Positions 1 through 7,276 of a stretch of DNA of 14,397 nucleotides are shown in pieces. The translations under genes and the position numbers were made by a program. The stretch comes from Nitrosomonadales bacterium (GTDB lineage Bacteria; Pseudomonadota; Gammaproteobacteria; Burkholderiales; Sulfuricellaceae): positions 1 through 14,397 of the forward strand of contig PQAG01000099.1 in NCBI GenBank assembly GCA_003104895.1. Direction: 5' to 3'. Each line of letters starts with the position of its first letter. Positions within the stretch are counted from its first letter, which is position 1. Below the pieces are notes generated by a model. It was not told the origin of the DNA. It saw only the letters and a program-made list of their open reading frames with translations, and searched no databases.

Positions 1-6
1 GAATAG

Positions 7-192
7 CTTGGCTTCCTGATCGAACAGCGTGTTCATGGCATCGTCAATCACATCACGGAGCCCACGATAAACGCCAAGCAAACCGCCCTCGACGCCTACC
101 TCGCCCGCACCACTGCCATCCACACCAAGCTGGAACGGCTGCAACAACTCGCAGATGATCACTTTGGTCACAACCCCGATGCCATCCATTGA
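7..192 (+). pseudogene. Start-less gene remnant, possibly from a mobile-element protein
   Basis: An open frame of 61 codons follows an in-frame TAG at 4-6 and ends at TGA 190-192. It contains no ATG, GTG or TTG start. From about codon 28 it reads like real protein: a helical stretch (ALDAYLARTTAIHTKLERLQ) followed by ADDHFGHNPDAIH. From memory, small proteins of integrative elements and plasmids have a similar segment continuing as W-G-H-V-G. Here the tryptophan position is a TGA and the following bases do not continue the match. I therefore read it as a truncated leftover rather than a working gene; the piece may also extend beyond the window start. The family assignment is recollection, not a search result. 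It ends 52 bp before apaG. Confidence 0.3.
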
Positions 193-244
193 CAGTGATT
201 CCCCCTTGCCTGATGCGCCGATTTCGTGTGCAATGGCACCCCAT

Positions 245-628
245 ATGGCCGACAGTAAAAAATACGAAGTTCAGGTGAAAGCTGATGTTGCCTTTCTTCC
301 CGATCAGTCTGACGAGAAGGGCGAGCGGTACGTGTTCGCCTATACCATGACCATTACCAATACCGGCACCGTGCCGGCGCAATTGATCAGCCGGCACTGG
401 ATCATCACCGATGCGGCCAGCCAGGTGCAGGAAGTGCGCGGGCTGGGCGTGGTGGGGGAGCAGCCCTTGCTGCGGCCGGATGAGAGTTTTGAATACACCA
501 GCGGCATTTCCCTGGCAACGCCGGTGGGCACCATGCGCGGCAGTTACCAGATGGTGGCTGAGGATGGCACCCGGTTTGAGGCGTCTGTCGCGGAATTCAT
601 CCTGAGCGTGCCGCGCGTGCTGCACTGA
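245..628 (+). CDS. apaG: ApaG protein (Co2+/Mg2+ efflux-associated, DUF525)
   Basis: The 127-residue product is the normal ApaG length and covers the whole single fibronectin-III-like beta-sandwich domain. Clear family blocks are YVFAYTMTITNTG (29-41), LISRHWIITDA (47-57), VQEVRGLGVVGEQPLL (61-76), FEYTSG (82-87), TPVGTMRGSYQMV (92-104) and the terminal FILSVPRVLH. ApaG is linked genetically to cobalt resistance and magnesium efflux in enterobacteria, but its biochemical role is unsettled. The frame stays open upstream to an ATG at 155. I chose the ATG at 245 because homologues begin M-A-(D/E)-S-K-K-Y and the extra 30 residues show no family similarity. No good ribosome binding site precedes 245. 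The gene is followed after 22 bp by mltA, so the two are probably co-transcribed. Confidence 0.95.
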   Translation: MADSKKYEVQVKADVAFLPDQSDEKGERYVFAYTMTITNTGTVPAQLISRHWIITDAASQVQEVRGLGVVGEQPLLRPDESFEYTSGISLATPVGTMRGSYQMVAEDGTRFEASVAEFILSVPRVLH

Positions 629-650
629 ACCTGATTTGAGTTTTTTAAAG

Positions 651-1823
651 ATGAAGGCGCTGCGACTATTTCCCTGGGTTTTGCTGGCCCTGCTTTCTGC
701 CTGCGCCACCGTGCAGCCCCCCGCTCCGCCAGTGTCCGCAGTGCCGGCCGTTCTTCCTCCCGTGGCCGCTGTGCCTGCCTTGCAGGCGGCGCCCTGGAAT
801 GCCGTTTCCGGCTGGAGCGAGGACAATCCCGCTCAGGCCTGGGAGGCTTTTTTGCAGAGCTGCTCCGCGCTGAAGCAGCAGCCTGCCTGGCAGGCGGTGT
901 GTTCGGCCGCGGCGGAGCAGTCTTTGCAGCCGGAGGCGCTGAGGCGTTTCTTTGAAGAAAATTTCACCCCTTATCAGGTCATCAATCCTGACAGCAGCAG
1001 CGAGGGCATGATCACCGGCTATTACGAGCCGCTGCTGAACGGCAGCCGCACCCGCAGCAGCCGTTACCGCTACCCTCTCTATGCTCCCCCTGCAGATTTG
1101 CTGGTGATTGATCTGGGCGCGGTTTATCCCGAGCTCAAGAACATGCGCCTGCGTGGCCGCCTGCAGGGCAACCGGGTGGTGCCTTACTACAGCCGGGCGG
1201 AAATCGAGAATGGCGCGGCGCCTGTGAAAGGGCGCGAGCTGTTGTGGGTGGACGATGCGGTGGACCTGTTCTTTTTGCAGGTTCAGGGGTCGGGCAAGAT
1301 CAGGCTGCCGAATGGCGAAATGGTGCGCATCGGCTATGCCGACCAGAATGGCTATCCCTACAAATCCATTGGCAAGGCGCTGGTGGAGCGCGGCGAACTG
1401 GATCTCGACAAGGCCTCGATGCAGGGCATCAAGGATTGGGTCAGGCGCAATCCGGGCAAGCTGACGGACTTGCTCAATGTGAACGCCAGCTATGTGTTCT
1501 TCCGCGAACTGCCGAACCAGCTTGCCGGCCCCCTCGGCGCGCTGGGTGTGCCGCTGACCGCGGGCCGCAGCCTGGCAGTCGATCCGCGCGCCATCCCGCT
1601 CGGCGCGCCGGTGTTTCTCTCGACCACCTGGCCCAATGAAGCCAGGCCGCTGCAGCGCCTGATGCTGGCGCAGGACACGGGCGGTGCCATCAAGGGAACA
1701 GTGCGGGCAGACTTTTTCTGGGGCTTCGGCAATGACGCCGGAAAACAGGCTGGCAGCATGAAACAGCAGGGCCGGATGTGGGTGCTGCTGCCGCGCGATT
1801 ACCCGCTGCCGCAGGCACAGTAA
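651..1823 (+). CDS. mltA: Membrane-bound lytic murein transglycosylase A
   Basis: This 390-residue enzyme cleaves the MurNAc-GlcNAc bond of peptidoglycan, forming 1,6-anhydro ends, from the inner face of the outer membrane. The N-terminus is a lipoprotein signal: a basic start, a hydrophobic core and a lipobox L-S-A-C with the cysteine at residue 18, followed by a Pro/Ala-rich linker. The MltA domain starts near ITGYYEP (121-127) and includes VQGSGKI and NASYVFFRE. The C-terminal 3D (three-aspartate) part carries QDTGGAIKG and then RAD. D342 and D354 match the conserved aspartates, D354 aligning with the catalytic D308 of E. coli. The frame is open to a TTG at 636, but the ATG at 651 gives the better signal peptide. 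Twelve bases separate its stop from the next gene. Confidence 0.93.
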   Translation: MKALRLFPWVLLALLSACATVQPPAPPVSAVPAVLPPVAAVPALQAAPWNAVSGWSEDNPAQAWEAFLQSCSALKQQPAWQAVCSAAAEQSLQPEALRRFFEENFTPYQVINPDSSSEGMITGYYEPLLNGSRTRSSRYRYPLYAPPADLLVIDLGAVYPELKNMRLRGRLQGNRVVPYYSRAEIENGAAPVKGRELLWVDDAVDLFFLQVQGSGKIRLPNGEMVRIGYADQNGYPYKSIGKALVERGELDLDKASMQGIKDWVRRNPGKLTDLLNVNASYVFFRELPNQLAGPLGALGVPLTAGRSLAVDPRAIPLGAPVFLSTTWPNEARPLQRLMLAQDTGGAIKGTVRADFFWGFGNDAGKQAGSMKQQGRMWVLLPRDYPLPQAQ

Positions 1824-1835
1824 ACCGGGCAGGTC

Positions 1836-2219
1836 GTGCTTTACCTGGCGCTTAAAACCATCCACGTCAGCTGTGTGGCGCTGACCATCAGCCTGTTCCT
1901 TTTGCGCGGATTCTGGATGCTGCAGGACTCGGCGCGGCTGCAGCAGCGCTGGGTGAAGACCCTTCCCCACGTGATTGATGCCACGCTGCTGACCAGCGCC
2001 ATTCTGCTGGCCTGGACCTTGGGCCAGTATCCCGGCGTGCATGCCTGGCTCACGGCCAAGGTATTGGCGCTGCTGGTCTATATCGGGCTTGGCACGGTCG
2101 CGATCAAGCGCGGGAAAACAAAGCGGATCAAAGTGGCTGCGTGGCTGGGGGCGATCATGGTGTTTGGCTATATCGTCAGCGTGGCCCTGACGCGCCAGCC
2201 GCTGCCCTGGCTGGGGTAA
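1836..2219 (+). CDS. SirB2-family four-helix inner membrane protein
   Basis: The product is a 127-residue, very hydrophobic protein starting at GTG 1836, 12 bp after the mltA stop. Four membrane helices are visible, at about residues 3-26, 46-66, 69-92 and 102-121, with basic loops (KRGKTKRIK before the last helix). Length, topology and the opening ALKTIHVSCVALTISLFLLRG followed by PHVIDATLLTSA match the SirB2 family, named for a Salmonella invasion-gene regulator locus but widespread in bacteria without known biochemical function. The assignment rests on recalled family pattern and is fairly good; the function is unknown. The tight spacing suggests an apaG-mltA-sirB2-like transcript. Its stop codon lies two bases from the stop of the convergent pyruvate kinase-like gene, so no separate terminator fits between them. 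Confidence 0.75.
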   Translation: MLYLALKTIHVSCVALTISLFLLRGFWMLQDSARLQQRWVKTLPHVIDATLLTSAILLAWTLGQYPGVHAWLTAKVLALLVYIGLGTVAIKRGKTKRIKVAAWLGAIMVFGYIVSVALTRQPLPWLG

Positions 2220-2221
2220 TC

Positions 2222-4120
2222 CTACCAGTGCAGCGCCCGCAGCTGCGCCGTCTTCTTCTGGTGATGTGCCTGCATGCGCGCCACCACATTGTCCAGCACG
2301 GCGATGGCATCCAGCACGAAAGGGCCCTTGTTGAGCATGACGCATTCCGCGCGCTCGCCCATGGCGGCATCGGTAATTTCGGCCCGGGACGGAAAATGCT
2401 GCTTGACCAGACCTTCCAGCACCTGTGTGGCCCAGATCACCGGCACATGCGCCGCTTCGCATAGCCACAGGATTTCTTCCTGGATTTCCGCCAGCCGTTC
2501 ATAGCCGATTTCCACAGCCAGGTCGCCGCGCGCGATCATGACCCCGAAGGGATGGCGGCCGGCGCCGCGGATGATGATCTCGGGCAGATTCTGCAGGGCC
2601 CGGCGGGTTTCAATCTTGGCCACGATGCCTATCTGGCCGCCTTTACGTTCCGCCAGGGCGGTCATGAAGCTTTCCATGTCATCGCCGGATTGCACGAAGG
2701 AATAGCCGATCATGTCAGCATAGGCAGCGGCAAAATCCAGGTCTGCATAATCCTTATCGGTCAGGACCGGCAGGCTCAGCTCGCTGTCTGGAAAGTTCAG
2801 GCCCTTGTCCGGGCGCAGTTTTTCCCCTTCCGGCCGGGCCTGGGTAATGCGCAGCAGCGCACCGGCATCATTGACGCTTTCCACCCGGGCGCCGATTCTG
2901 CCATCGTCAATCCACACCCGCTGTCCGAATCTGAGAAAAGAAAATACTGCCGGCAGGGTGCAGGAAATATGGGCCGCATGGATCGTGTTGCCATCTTCAT
3001 CGAGCACCGGCGGTTCGCCGGGTATCTCTTCGCGCGTCAGAAGCAGCGGGTCGCCTTCGTTGAGCGTAATCGTGAGCGGCGGCGCCTGGATCGGGCCGAC
3101 AACAGTACCTGCCCCTGCCTTGCGTTTGCCCTGCGGCTGATGCCTGAGCTCGATGCCCTGCGTCAGGATCGCGCCATCGTCGCAGGAAGCGAGCACTTCG
3201 TTGTTGGAAATACGCTTGAGCACGGCCAGTTCGCGCTGCTTGTCGCGCGAATCGGAAAAGCGGATGGAGTCGCCCGGGCCCAGTTGCGCCTGCCACTCTG
3301 CATTCACTGCCAGGCGCGCGGGGATGCGCCGCCCCAGGCTATCCCGCTCGGCCTGGCAGCCAGGGTTGCCGCTGCCATCGAGGATGACGCTGGCGGCCTG
3401 GGCCAGATTGCCTTTCTGGTCGCGTTTCGGTTTGAGATGGACCACGGCGGCTCCTGGCAACACCGGACCGGTCCTCAGTTTCGGGCCGGCGATATCCATC
3501 AGGACTTTGCAGTTCCTGCCGGTTTCCTGCTCGGCCTGGCGCACGAACTGCACCATGCGTTGCCAGGCGGAAGGCTCGTCATGCGCACAGTTGATGCGGG
3601 CGCAATCCATGCCGCGCAACACCAGTTCGCGCACGAACACATAATCTTTGGCCGCCTCGCTGGGCAGTGTGACCATGATGCGAGCCCAGCGGTGGTTGGG
3701 CGGGGGGCCCAGCAGGCGGTCGGTGTGTTTCCTGAGCAGCTTCCCGGCATTTTCCATCGCTGCATGGGTGTGTGCCAGTTCCTCGGCATCGAACCCCTCG
3801 CCATGCATGATTTTGAGCATGCGTATCACCGCGTCCAGTGAAGGCAGGACATGGGCCTCGCAGCGGCCCAGGGAGGAGAGGCCCAGATTGGCGAGCTGGC
3901 ATTGCAAGTGCCGCACGTCATGGCGTCGCAGGCCGATGTAGGCGGCCAGATTTGCAGCGCTGGAGTGGAATCCCCTGAGATGGAGGTGCGGTTTCCAGTG
4001 TTCCAGGCACTGTTTTTGTGATTTTATGGAGCGGCTGCGCAGCGCGCGCATTTCCTTGAGCAACTGCGCCACGCCGGAGTGAGCGGATTCATGTTGGGAG
4101 GAAGTGGATTTGCGCTTCAT
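2222..4120 (-). CDS. pyk: Non-canonical pyruvate kinase with N-terminal extension and enlarged B domain
   Basis: The 632-residue protein has the pyruvate kinase barrel, which converts PEP and ADP to pyruvate and ATP. Motifs in order: ARINCAHDE (174-182), LMDIAGPKLRTG (207-218), KGLNFPDSELSLPVLTDKD (439-457), SFVQSGDDM (474-482), VAKIET (500-505; acid/base K502, metal ligand E504), MIARGDLAVEIG (528-539; D533) and ATQVLEG (564-570; T565). K214 sits where K+-dependent enzymes have glutamate. K+-ligand positions are altered too (A179, I210 instead of Ser, Thr). Residues 1-145 are an extra, mostly helical region of unknown role. The lid region between 219 and 435 is about twice the usual size. 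The allosteric C-terminal domain is missing; the chain ends soon after VMLNKGP, which replaces MLSGET. I chose ATG 4120 over 4147 because AGAGGGG lies upstream of 4120, although spacing is long. Catalytic activity is probable, not certain. Confidence 0.85.
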   Translation of the reverse strand: MKRKSTSSQHESAHSGVAQLLKEMRALRSRSIKSQKQCLEHWKPHLHLRGFHSSAANLAAYIGLRRHDVRHLQCQLANLGLSSLGRCEAHVLPSLDAVIRMLKIMHGEGFDAEELAHTHAAMENAGKLLRKHTDRLLGPPPNHRWARIMVTLPSEAAKDYVFVRELVLRGMDCARINCAHDEPSAWQRMVQFVRQAEQETGRNCKVLMDIAGPKLRTGPVLPGAAVVHLKPKRDQKGNLAQAASVILDGSGNPGCQAERDSLGRRIPARLAVNAEWQAQLGPGDSIRFSDSRDKQRELAVLKRISNNEVLASCDDGAILTQGIELRHQPQGKRKAGAGTVVGPIQAPPLTITLNEGDPLLLTREEIPGEPPVLDEDGNTIHAAHISCTLPAVFSFLRFGQRVWIDDGRIGARVESVNDAGALLRITQARPEGEKLRPDKGLNFPDSELSLPVLTDKDYADLDFAAAYADMIGYSFVQSGDDMESFMTALAERKGGQIGIVAKIETRRALQNLPEIIIRGAGRHPFGVMIARGDLAVEIGYERLAEIQEEILWLCEAAHVPVIWATQVLEGLVKQHFPSRAEITDAAMGERAECVMLNKGPFVLDAIAVLDNVVARMQAHHQKKTAQLRALHW

Positions 4121-4208
4121 GATCGGTATCTGCCCCTCTAGCATCATGAATAAATAACATGAAGGTGTTACCCTTTAGTGACAGTGCACTCTTTTATTGG
4201 AGGCCAGC

Positions 4209-4973
4209 GTGAAACTGAAAGTTCTCGGCTGTAGCGGCGGTATTGGCGGGGAGCGGCGGACCATGGCCCTGCTGCTGGACGACGATGTCCTGATCGATGC
4301 CGGCTCTGGGGTGGGGAGCCTCTCTCTGGAAGCCATGGCGCAGGTCGATCATGTTTTTCTCACTCATTGCCATCTGGACCACACCGCTTTTCTGCCCTTT
4401 CTGGCGGATGCGGCGGCTTTCCTGCGCCAGCGTCCACTGGAAGTCCATGCGCTGCCCGAAACCATCGCGGCGCTCAGGGAAAATATGCTGAATGGCAGGC
4501 TGTGGCCGGATTACAGCGCGTTGCCGAGCATTGACAACCCCTATATCCGTTTTCATCCCCTGCATGCCGGGCAGCCGGTGCCGCTCGGCACTCGCGTGAT
4601 CACGCCCTTGCCTGCGCGGCACGCCGTTCCGGCGCTGGGGTACCGGATCGACAGCGGCGCGGCGAGCTGGATATACAGCGGGGATACGGCTTTCCATGCC
4701 GCATTCTGGGAAGGGCTCGCGGCCATGGATAACCTCAAATACCTCATGGTCGAAGTGACTTTCCTGAATGCCAATCGTCAGGGCGCCGCGATTTCCGGCC
4801 ACATGACTGCGGAACTGCTTGCGCGGGGGCTGGAAATGCTGCGGCGGCCGGTTAGCCTGTTGATTGCCCACATGGAGTCAGGGCGGGAGGTGGAAACCAT
4901 GGCTGAAGTTCATGCAGCGGCAGGAGAGTGGCAACCCCGGCCAGTCCAGGCGGGGCAGGTATTCGAATTCTGA
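4209..4973 (+). CDS. Metallo-beta-lactamase-fold hydrolase, 3',5'-cyclic-nucleotide phosphodiesterase-like
   Basis: The 254-residue product has the complete metal site of the metallo-beta-lactamase fold: THCHLDH (52-58), H138 in ARHAVPALGYR, D159 in YSGDT, and later histidines H198 and H221 (IAHMESG). The opening KLKVLGCSGGIGG and the closing VQAGQVFEF resemble betaproteobacterial proteins annotated as 3',5'-cyclic-nucleotide phosphodiesterase, which hydrolyse cAMP-like substrates with two metal ions. The substrate cannot be read from the sequence, and another phosphoester is possible. There is no signal peptide, so it should act in the cytoplasm. The start is GTG 4209, five bases after a strong TGGAGG at 4198-4203; an in-frame TTG at 4197 lies inside that ribosome binding site. 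It is divergent from the pyruvate kinase-like gene, with 88 bp between starts. Confidence 0.85.
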   Translation: MKLKVLGCSGGIGGERRTMALLLDDDVLIDAGSGVGSLSLEAMAQVDHVFLTHCHLDHTAFLPFLADAAAFLRQRPLEVHALPETIAALRENMLNGRLWPDYSALPSIDNPYIRFHPLHAGQPVPLGTRVITPLPARHAVPALGYRIDSGAASWIYSGDTAFHAAFWEGLAAMDNLKYLMVEVTFLNANRQGAAISGHMTAELLARGLEMLRRPVSLLIAHMESGREVETMAEVHAAAGEWQPRPVQAGQVFEF

Positions 4974-4974
4974 G

Positions 4975-5772
4975 TTATTTCCGCGCAGCGGCATCGCTGC
5001 GCGGGCTGGCGAGGTCGTTGTCAATCAGCTCGATCTGGGTGTTCATGAGGTGATCGGCTGCCTTGCCAAAAGCCGTGTCAAAGAAGGCGGCGCTGGCAAA
5101 GGACTTGTTTCGCCCCACGGCCACGCGCCCGGAGATTTCTTCATTATTGCGGTAACGCTTGATGAGCGCTCCGGTCAGCCCGTCATGGAGGAAAATTTCC
5201 ACCTCAAGGCGGCGCTCGGTCGCGACGGGCCGGACGCCGGCGGCCACGCTGTTCCATGGCAGGCCAAGCTCGAAGCGGCGCCCCGTTTCGCGGCCCTGCC
5301 AGCCAGCGTAAGGGCGCAGGGATTCGTCGCTGACGGCGGCGTCGAGAATGATGCCGGAGATCACGAACTGGCTGCCATACTGCCCGGCAATATGGCGGAC
5401 CAGTTCACGGCTGGCGGGCGAATCAGGGTTGAGGTTGCGCGGATCGGGAAAGGGTGAGACCGCGCTATGGCGCGCCTCTACATTTCCTCTGGCCTCCAGG
5501 CGGCGCAGCAGCTCGAGCGGGTAGCCGTCCCAGATGTCCGCGATGTCCTCCACCTGAAGCGAATTGGCGGCCTGGAAACGGGTGAAGGTGACGGTTTTCT
5601 TGTGCGGCCTGTTTTGGGGTGCGGCATTCCTGGCGCTGGCATCTGTTGCGCCTTCCACTTCGCTGGCTTGTGCCATGACCATGCTGGCAGCCAGCAGCGC
5701 AGCAAGCGCGGTTACCCCAAGCCTCAAGTCTTGTCTCTCGAACAGGGGCTGAACGAAGGCGGGTACCGGCAT
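4975..5772 (-). CDS. Exported FlgT/FlgO-like protein
   Basis: The product has 265 residues from the ATG at 5772. A hydrophobic segment (about 18-35, ending AQA) looks like a signal peptide, so the protein is probably periplasmic. A TTG at 5727 preceded by GAGAGA would give a tidier 21-residue signal (leucine 16 becoming the start) and is a real alternative. The mature part, VTFTRF, DIADIWDGYPLELLRRLEA (78-96), then SQFVISGIILDAAV (134-147) and LEVEIFLHDGLTGALIKRYR (189-208), has the layout of the FlgT middle domain, part of the Vibrio flagellar outer-membrane ring. No flagellar genes lie nearby, so a role in motility is not supported by context. The gene is translationally coupled to ppx: the ppx TAA and this ATG share one base. 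Family call is moderate. Confidence 0.55.
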   Translation of the reverse strand: MPVPAFVQPLFERQDLRLGVTALAALLAASMVMAQASEVEGATDASARNAAPQNRPHKKTVTFTRFQAANSLQVEDIADIWDGYPLELLRRLEARGNVEARHSAVSPFPDPRNLNPDSPASRELVRHIAGQYGSQFVISGIILDAAVSDESLRPYAGWQGRETGRRFELGLPWNSVAAGVRPVATERRLEVEIFLHDGLTGALIKRYRNNEEISGRVAVGRNKSFASAAFFDTAFGKAADHLMNTQIELIDNDLASPRSDAAARK

Positions 5773-7271
5773 TACAGGGCCTTGACGGTTTTTAGGCTGA
5801 AAGCGATGCCGATGGACTTCAAATCCTTGACCTCGTTCTCCAGCAGGGAGCGGGTGAGGGCGTTGTGTTCCAGCCAGGTGCGGTCGGTGGTGAGGGAGAA
5901 GCCGCTGCTGCCGGCCTTGAGTTTCATCGCCGGCAGTTCCGCATCGCTTCGGCTGCGGCACAGGAGAACCGCGAGCCGCAATACCAGGATCAGCATCCAT
6001 TCGTCGCTGTTCCTGACCGGCTGCTGTTCCAGCAGCTTTTTCAGGGAGCCGCGGTGGGCGCGCACCAGGAGGCTCAGCAACCCCTGTTCGCGGGTGGAAA
6101 ACCCCGGCATGTCGGCATTCGCGAGGATGTAGGCAGAGTGGCGGTGATAACCGGTGTGGGCGATGGAGATGCCGGTTTCGTGCAGGCGCGCGGCCCAGGC
6201 GAGGTACTGGCGGGGGGAGTCAATGTGCCCGGCCAGTTTGCTGGCAATCTGGTCAAACAGGGTGTCGGCCAGCTCCTGCACTCTACCCGCCTGGGGCGGG
6301 TCCACATGGTAGCGGCGCATGAATTCACGCACCGTGGATTCGCGCATGTCGTGCTCGTGGAAGCGCCCCAGCAGGTCATACAGCACGCCTTCGCGCAGCG
6401 CGCCGCTGGCGGCTTCCATGTGCTCGATGTCGAGTTCGGTGAAAATGCTGTTCATGATGGCGAAACCGCCAGCCAGTACCGGCACGCGGTCGGCGGGCAG
6501 GCCGGCCAGCTGCAGCAGCTTCACGTCGCCGGATTTGAGCAGGAGCTCGCGCAGGCTGCTCATGCCGTCCCGGGTCAGACCGGACTGGGAAAGGCCGTTC
6601 TGCTCCAGAATTTCTGCCAGCGCCCGGGCCGTGCCGGAAGAGCCCACTGCATGTTGCCAGTGGCCCGCCGAGAATTCGGCGGCGATGGCCTGGATTTCAC
6701 TGCGTGCCGCCAGCTCGGCCAGCTGGAGGCTGTTTCTGGTGATCTTGCCATCGGGAAAGAAGCGCCGGCTGAAGCTGACGCAGCCCATGTACAGGCTCTC
6801 CATGAGCTCTGGCTGGTAGCCGGAGCCGATGATGAATTCGGTGGAGCCGCCGCCAATATCCACCACCAGGCGTTTTTCTTCCGAAGGCGGCAGGCCGTGG
6901 GCAACGCCGATATAGATAAGGCGCGCCTCTTCCCTGCCGGCGATGATTTCGATCGGGAAACCCAGTGCGGTCTGGGCGGCTTCGAGGAAAGGCGCAGCGT
7001 TCTTTGCCACGCGGAAGGTGTTGGTGCCGACTGCACGCACCGCTTCACGCGGCAGCCCGCGCAGGCGTTCGGAAAAGAGCTTGAGGCAGGCCAGGGCGCG
7101 CTGCTGGGCTTCCTCGTCAAGAATTTTGTCCGGGGTCAGACCGGCGCCCAGCCGGACGGATTCCTTGAGTGAATCGAGGGGGTAAACCTGATCGCCCACG
7201 ACACGTGCGACCTGCAGCCTGAAGCTGTTGGAGCCCAGGTCAATGGCGGCAATCGTGGAATATTCCCTCAC
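5772..7271 (-). CDS. ppx: Exopolyphosphatase (Ppx/GppA family)
   Basis: This 499-residue cytoplasmic enzyme removes terminal phosphate from polyphosphate; the close relative GppA acts on pppGpp, and the two cannot be separated cleanly by eye. The actin-like ATPase/phosphatase fold is clear: AIDLGSNSFRL (9-19), VGTNTFRVAKN (81-91), AGREEARLIYIG (111-122; carrying the catalytic glutamate equivalent to E. coli E121) and VVDIGGGSTEFIIG (136-149; D138). The C-terminal HD-like helical domain includes AARLHETGISIAHTGYHRHS. Length fits the family. It starts with GTG 7271, five bases after the phoU stop, with GGGGAA upstream. The phoU-ppx order ties it to phosphate homeostasis. It overlaps the next gene by one base (TAATG). 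Confidence 0.95.
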   Translation of the reverse strand: MREYSTIAAIDLGSNSFRLQVARVVGDQVYPLDSLKESVRLGAGLTPDKILDEEAQQRALACLKLFSERLRGLPREAVRAVGTNTFRVAKNAAPFLEAAQTALGFPIEIIAGREEARLIYIGVAHGLPPSEEKRLVVDIGGGSTEFIIGSGYQPELMESLYMGCVSFSRRFFPDGKITRNSLQLAELAARSEIQAIAAEFSAGHWQHAVGSSGTARALAEILEQNGLSQSGLTRDGMSSLRELLLKSGDVKLLQLAGLPADRVPVLAGGFAIMNSIFTELDIEHMEAASGALREGVLYDLLGRFHEHDMRESTVREFMRRYHVDPPQAGRVQELADTLFDQIASKLAGHIDSPRQYLAWAARLHETGISIAHTGYHRHSAYILANADMPGFSTREQGLLSLLVRAHRGSLKKLLEQQPVRNSDEWMLILVLRLAVLLCRSRSDAELPAMKLKAGSSGFSLTTDRTWLEHNALTRSLLENEVKDLKSIGIAFSLKTVKAL

Positions 7272-7276
7272 GGCAG

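Noticed and set aside
155..244. Thirty-residue N-terminal extension of ApaG from ATG 155
   Set aside because: It lacks family similarity, and the ATG at 245 gives the normal 127-residue protein with a standard N-terminus.
666..2468. 600-codon open frame on the minus strand
   Set aside because: It lies wholly antisense to mltA, the SirB2-like gene and part of the pyruvate kinase gene, whose motifs are unmistakable. The translation is low-complexity Arg/His/Gln/Gly-rich, as expected from a GC-rich shadow frame.
2552..3841. 429-codon open frame on the plus strand
   Set aside because: It is antisense to the pyruvate kinase barrel and has no recognisable motif.
4121..4147. Upstream ATG at 4147 as the start of the pyruvate kinase-like gene
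   Set aside because: No ribosome binding site precedes it, whereas AGAGGGG lies before the ATG at 4120.
5865..7172. 435-codon open frame on the plus strand
   Set aside because: It is antisense to ppx, which has intact catalytic motifs.
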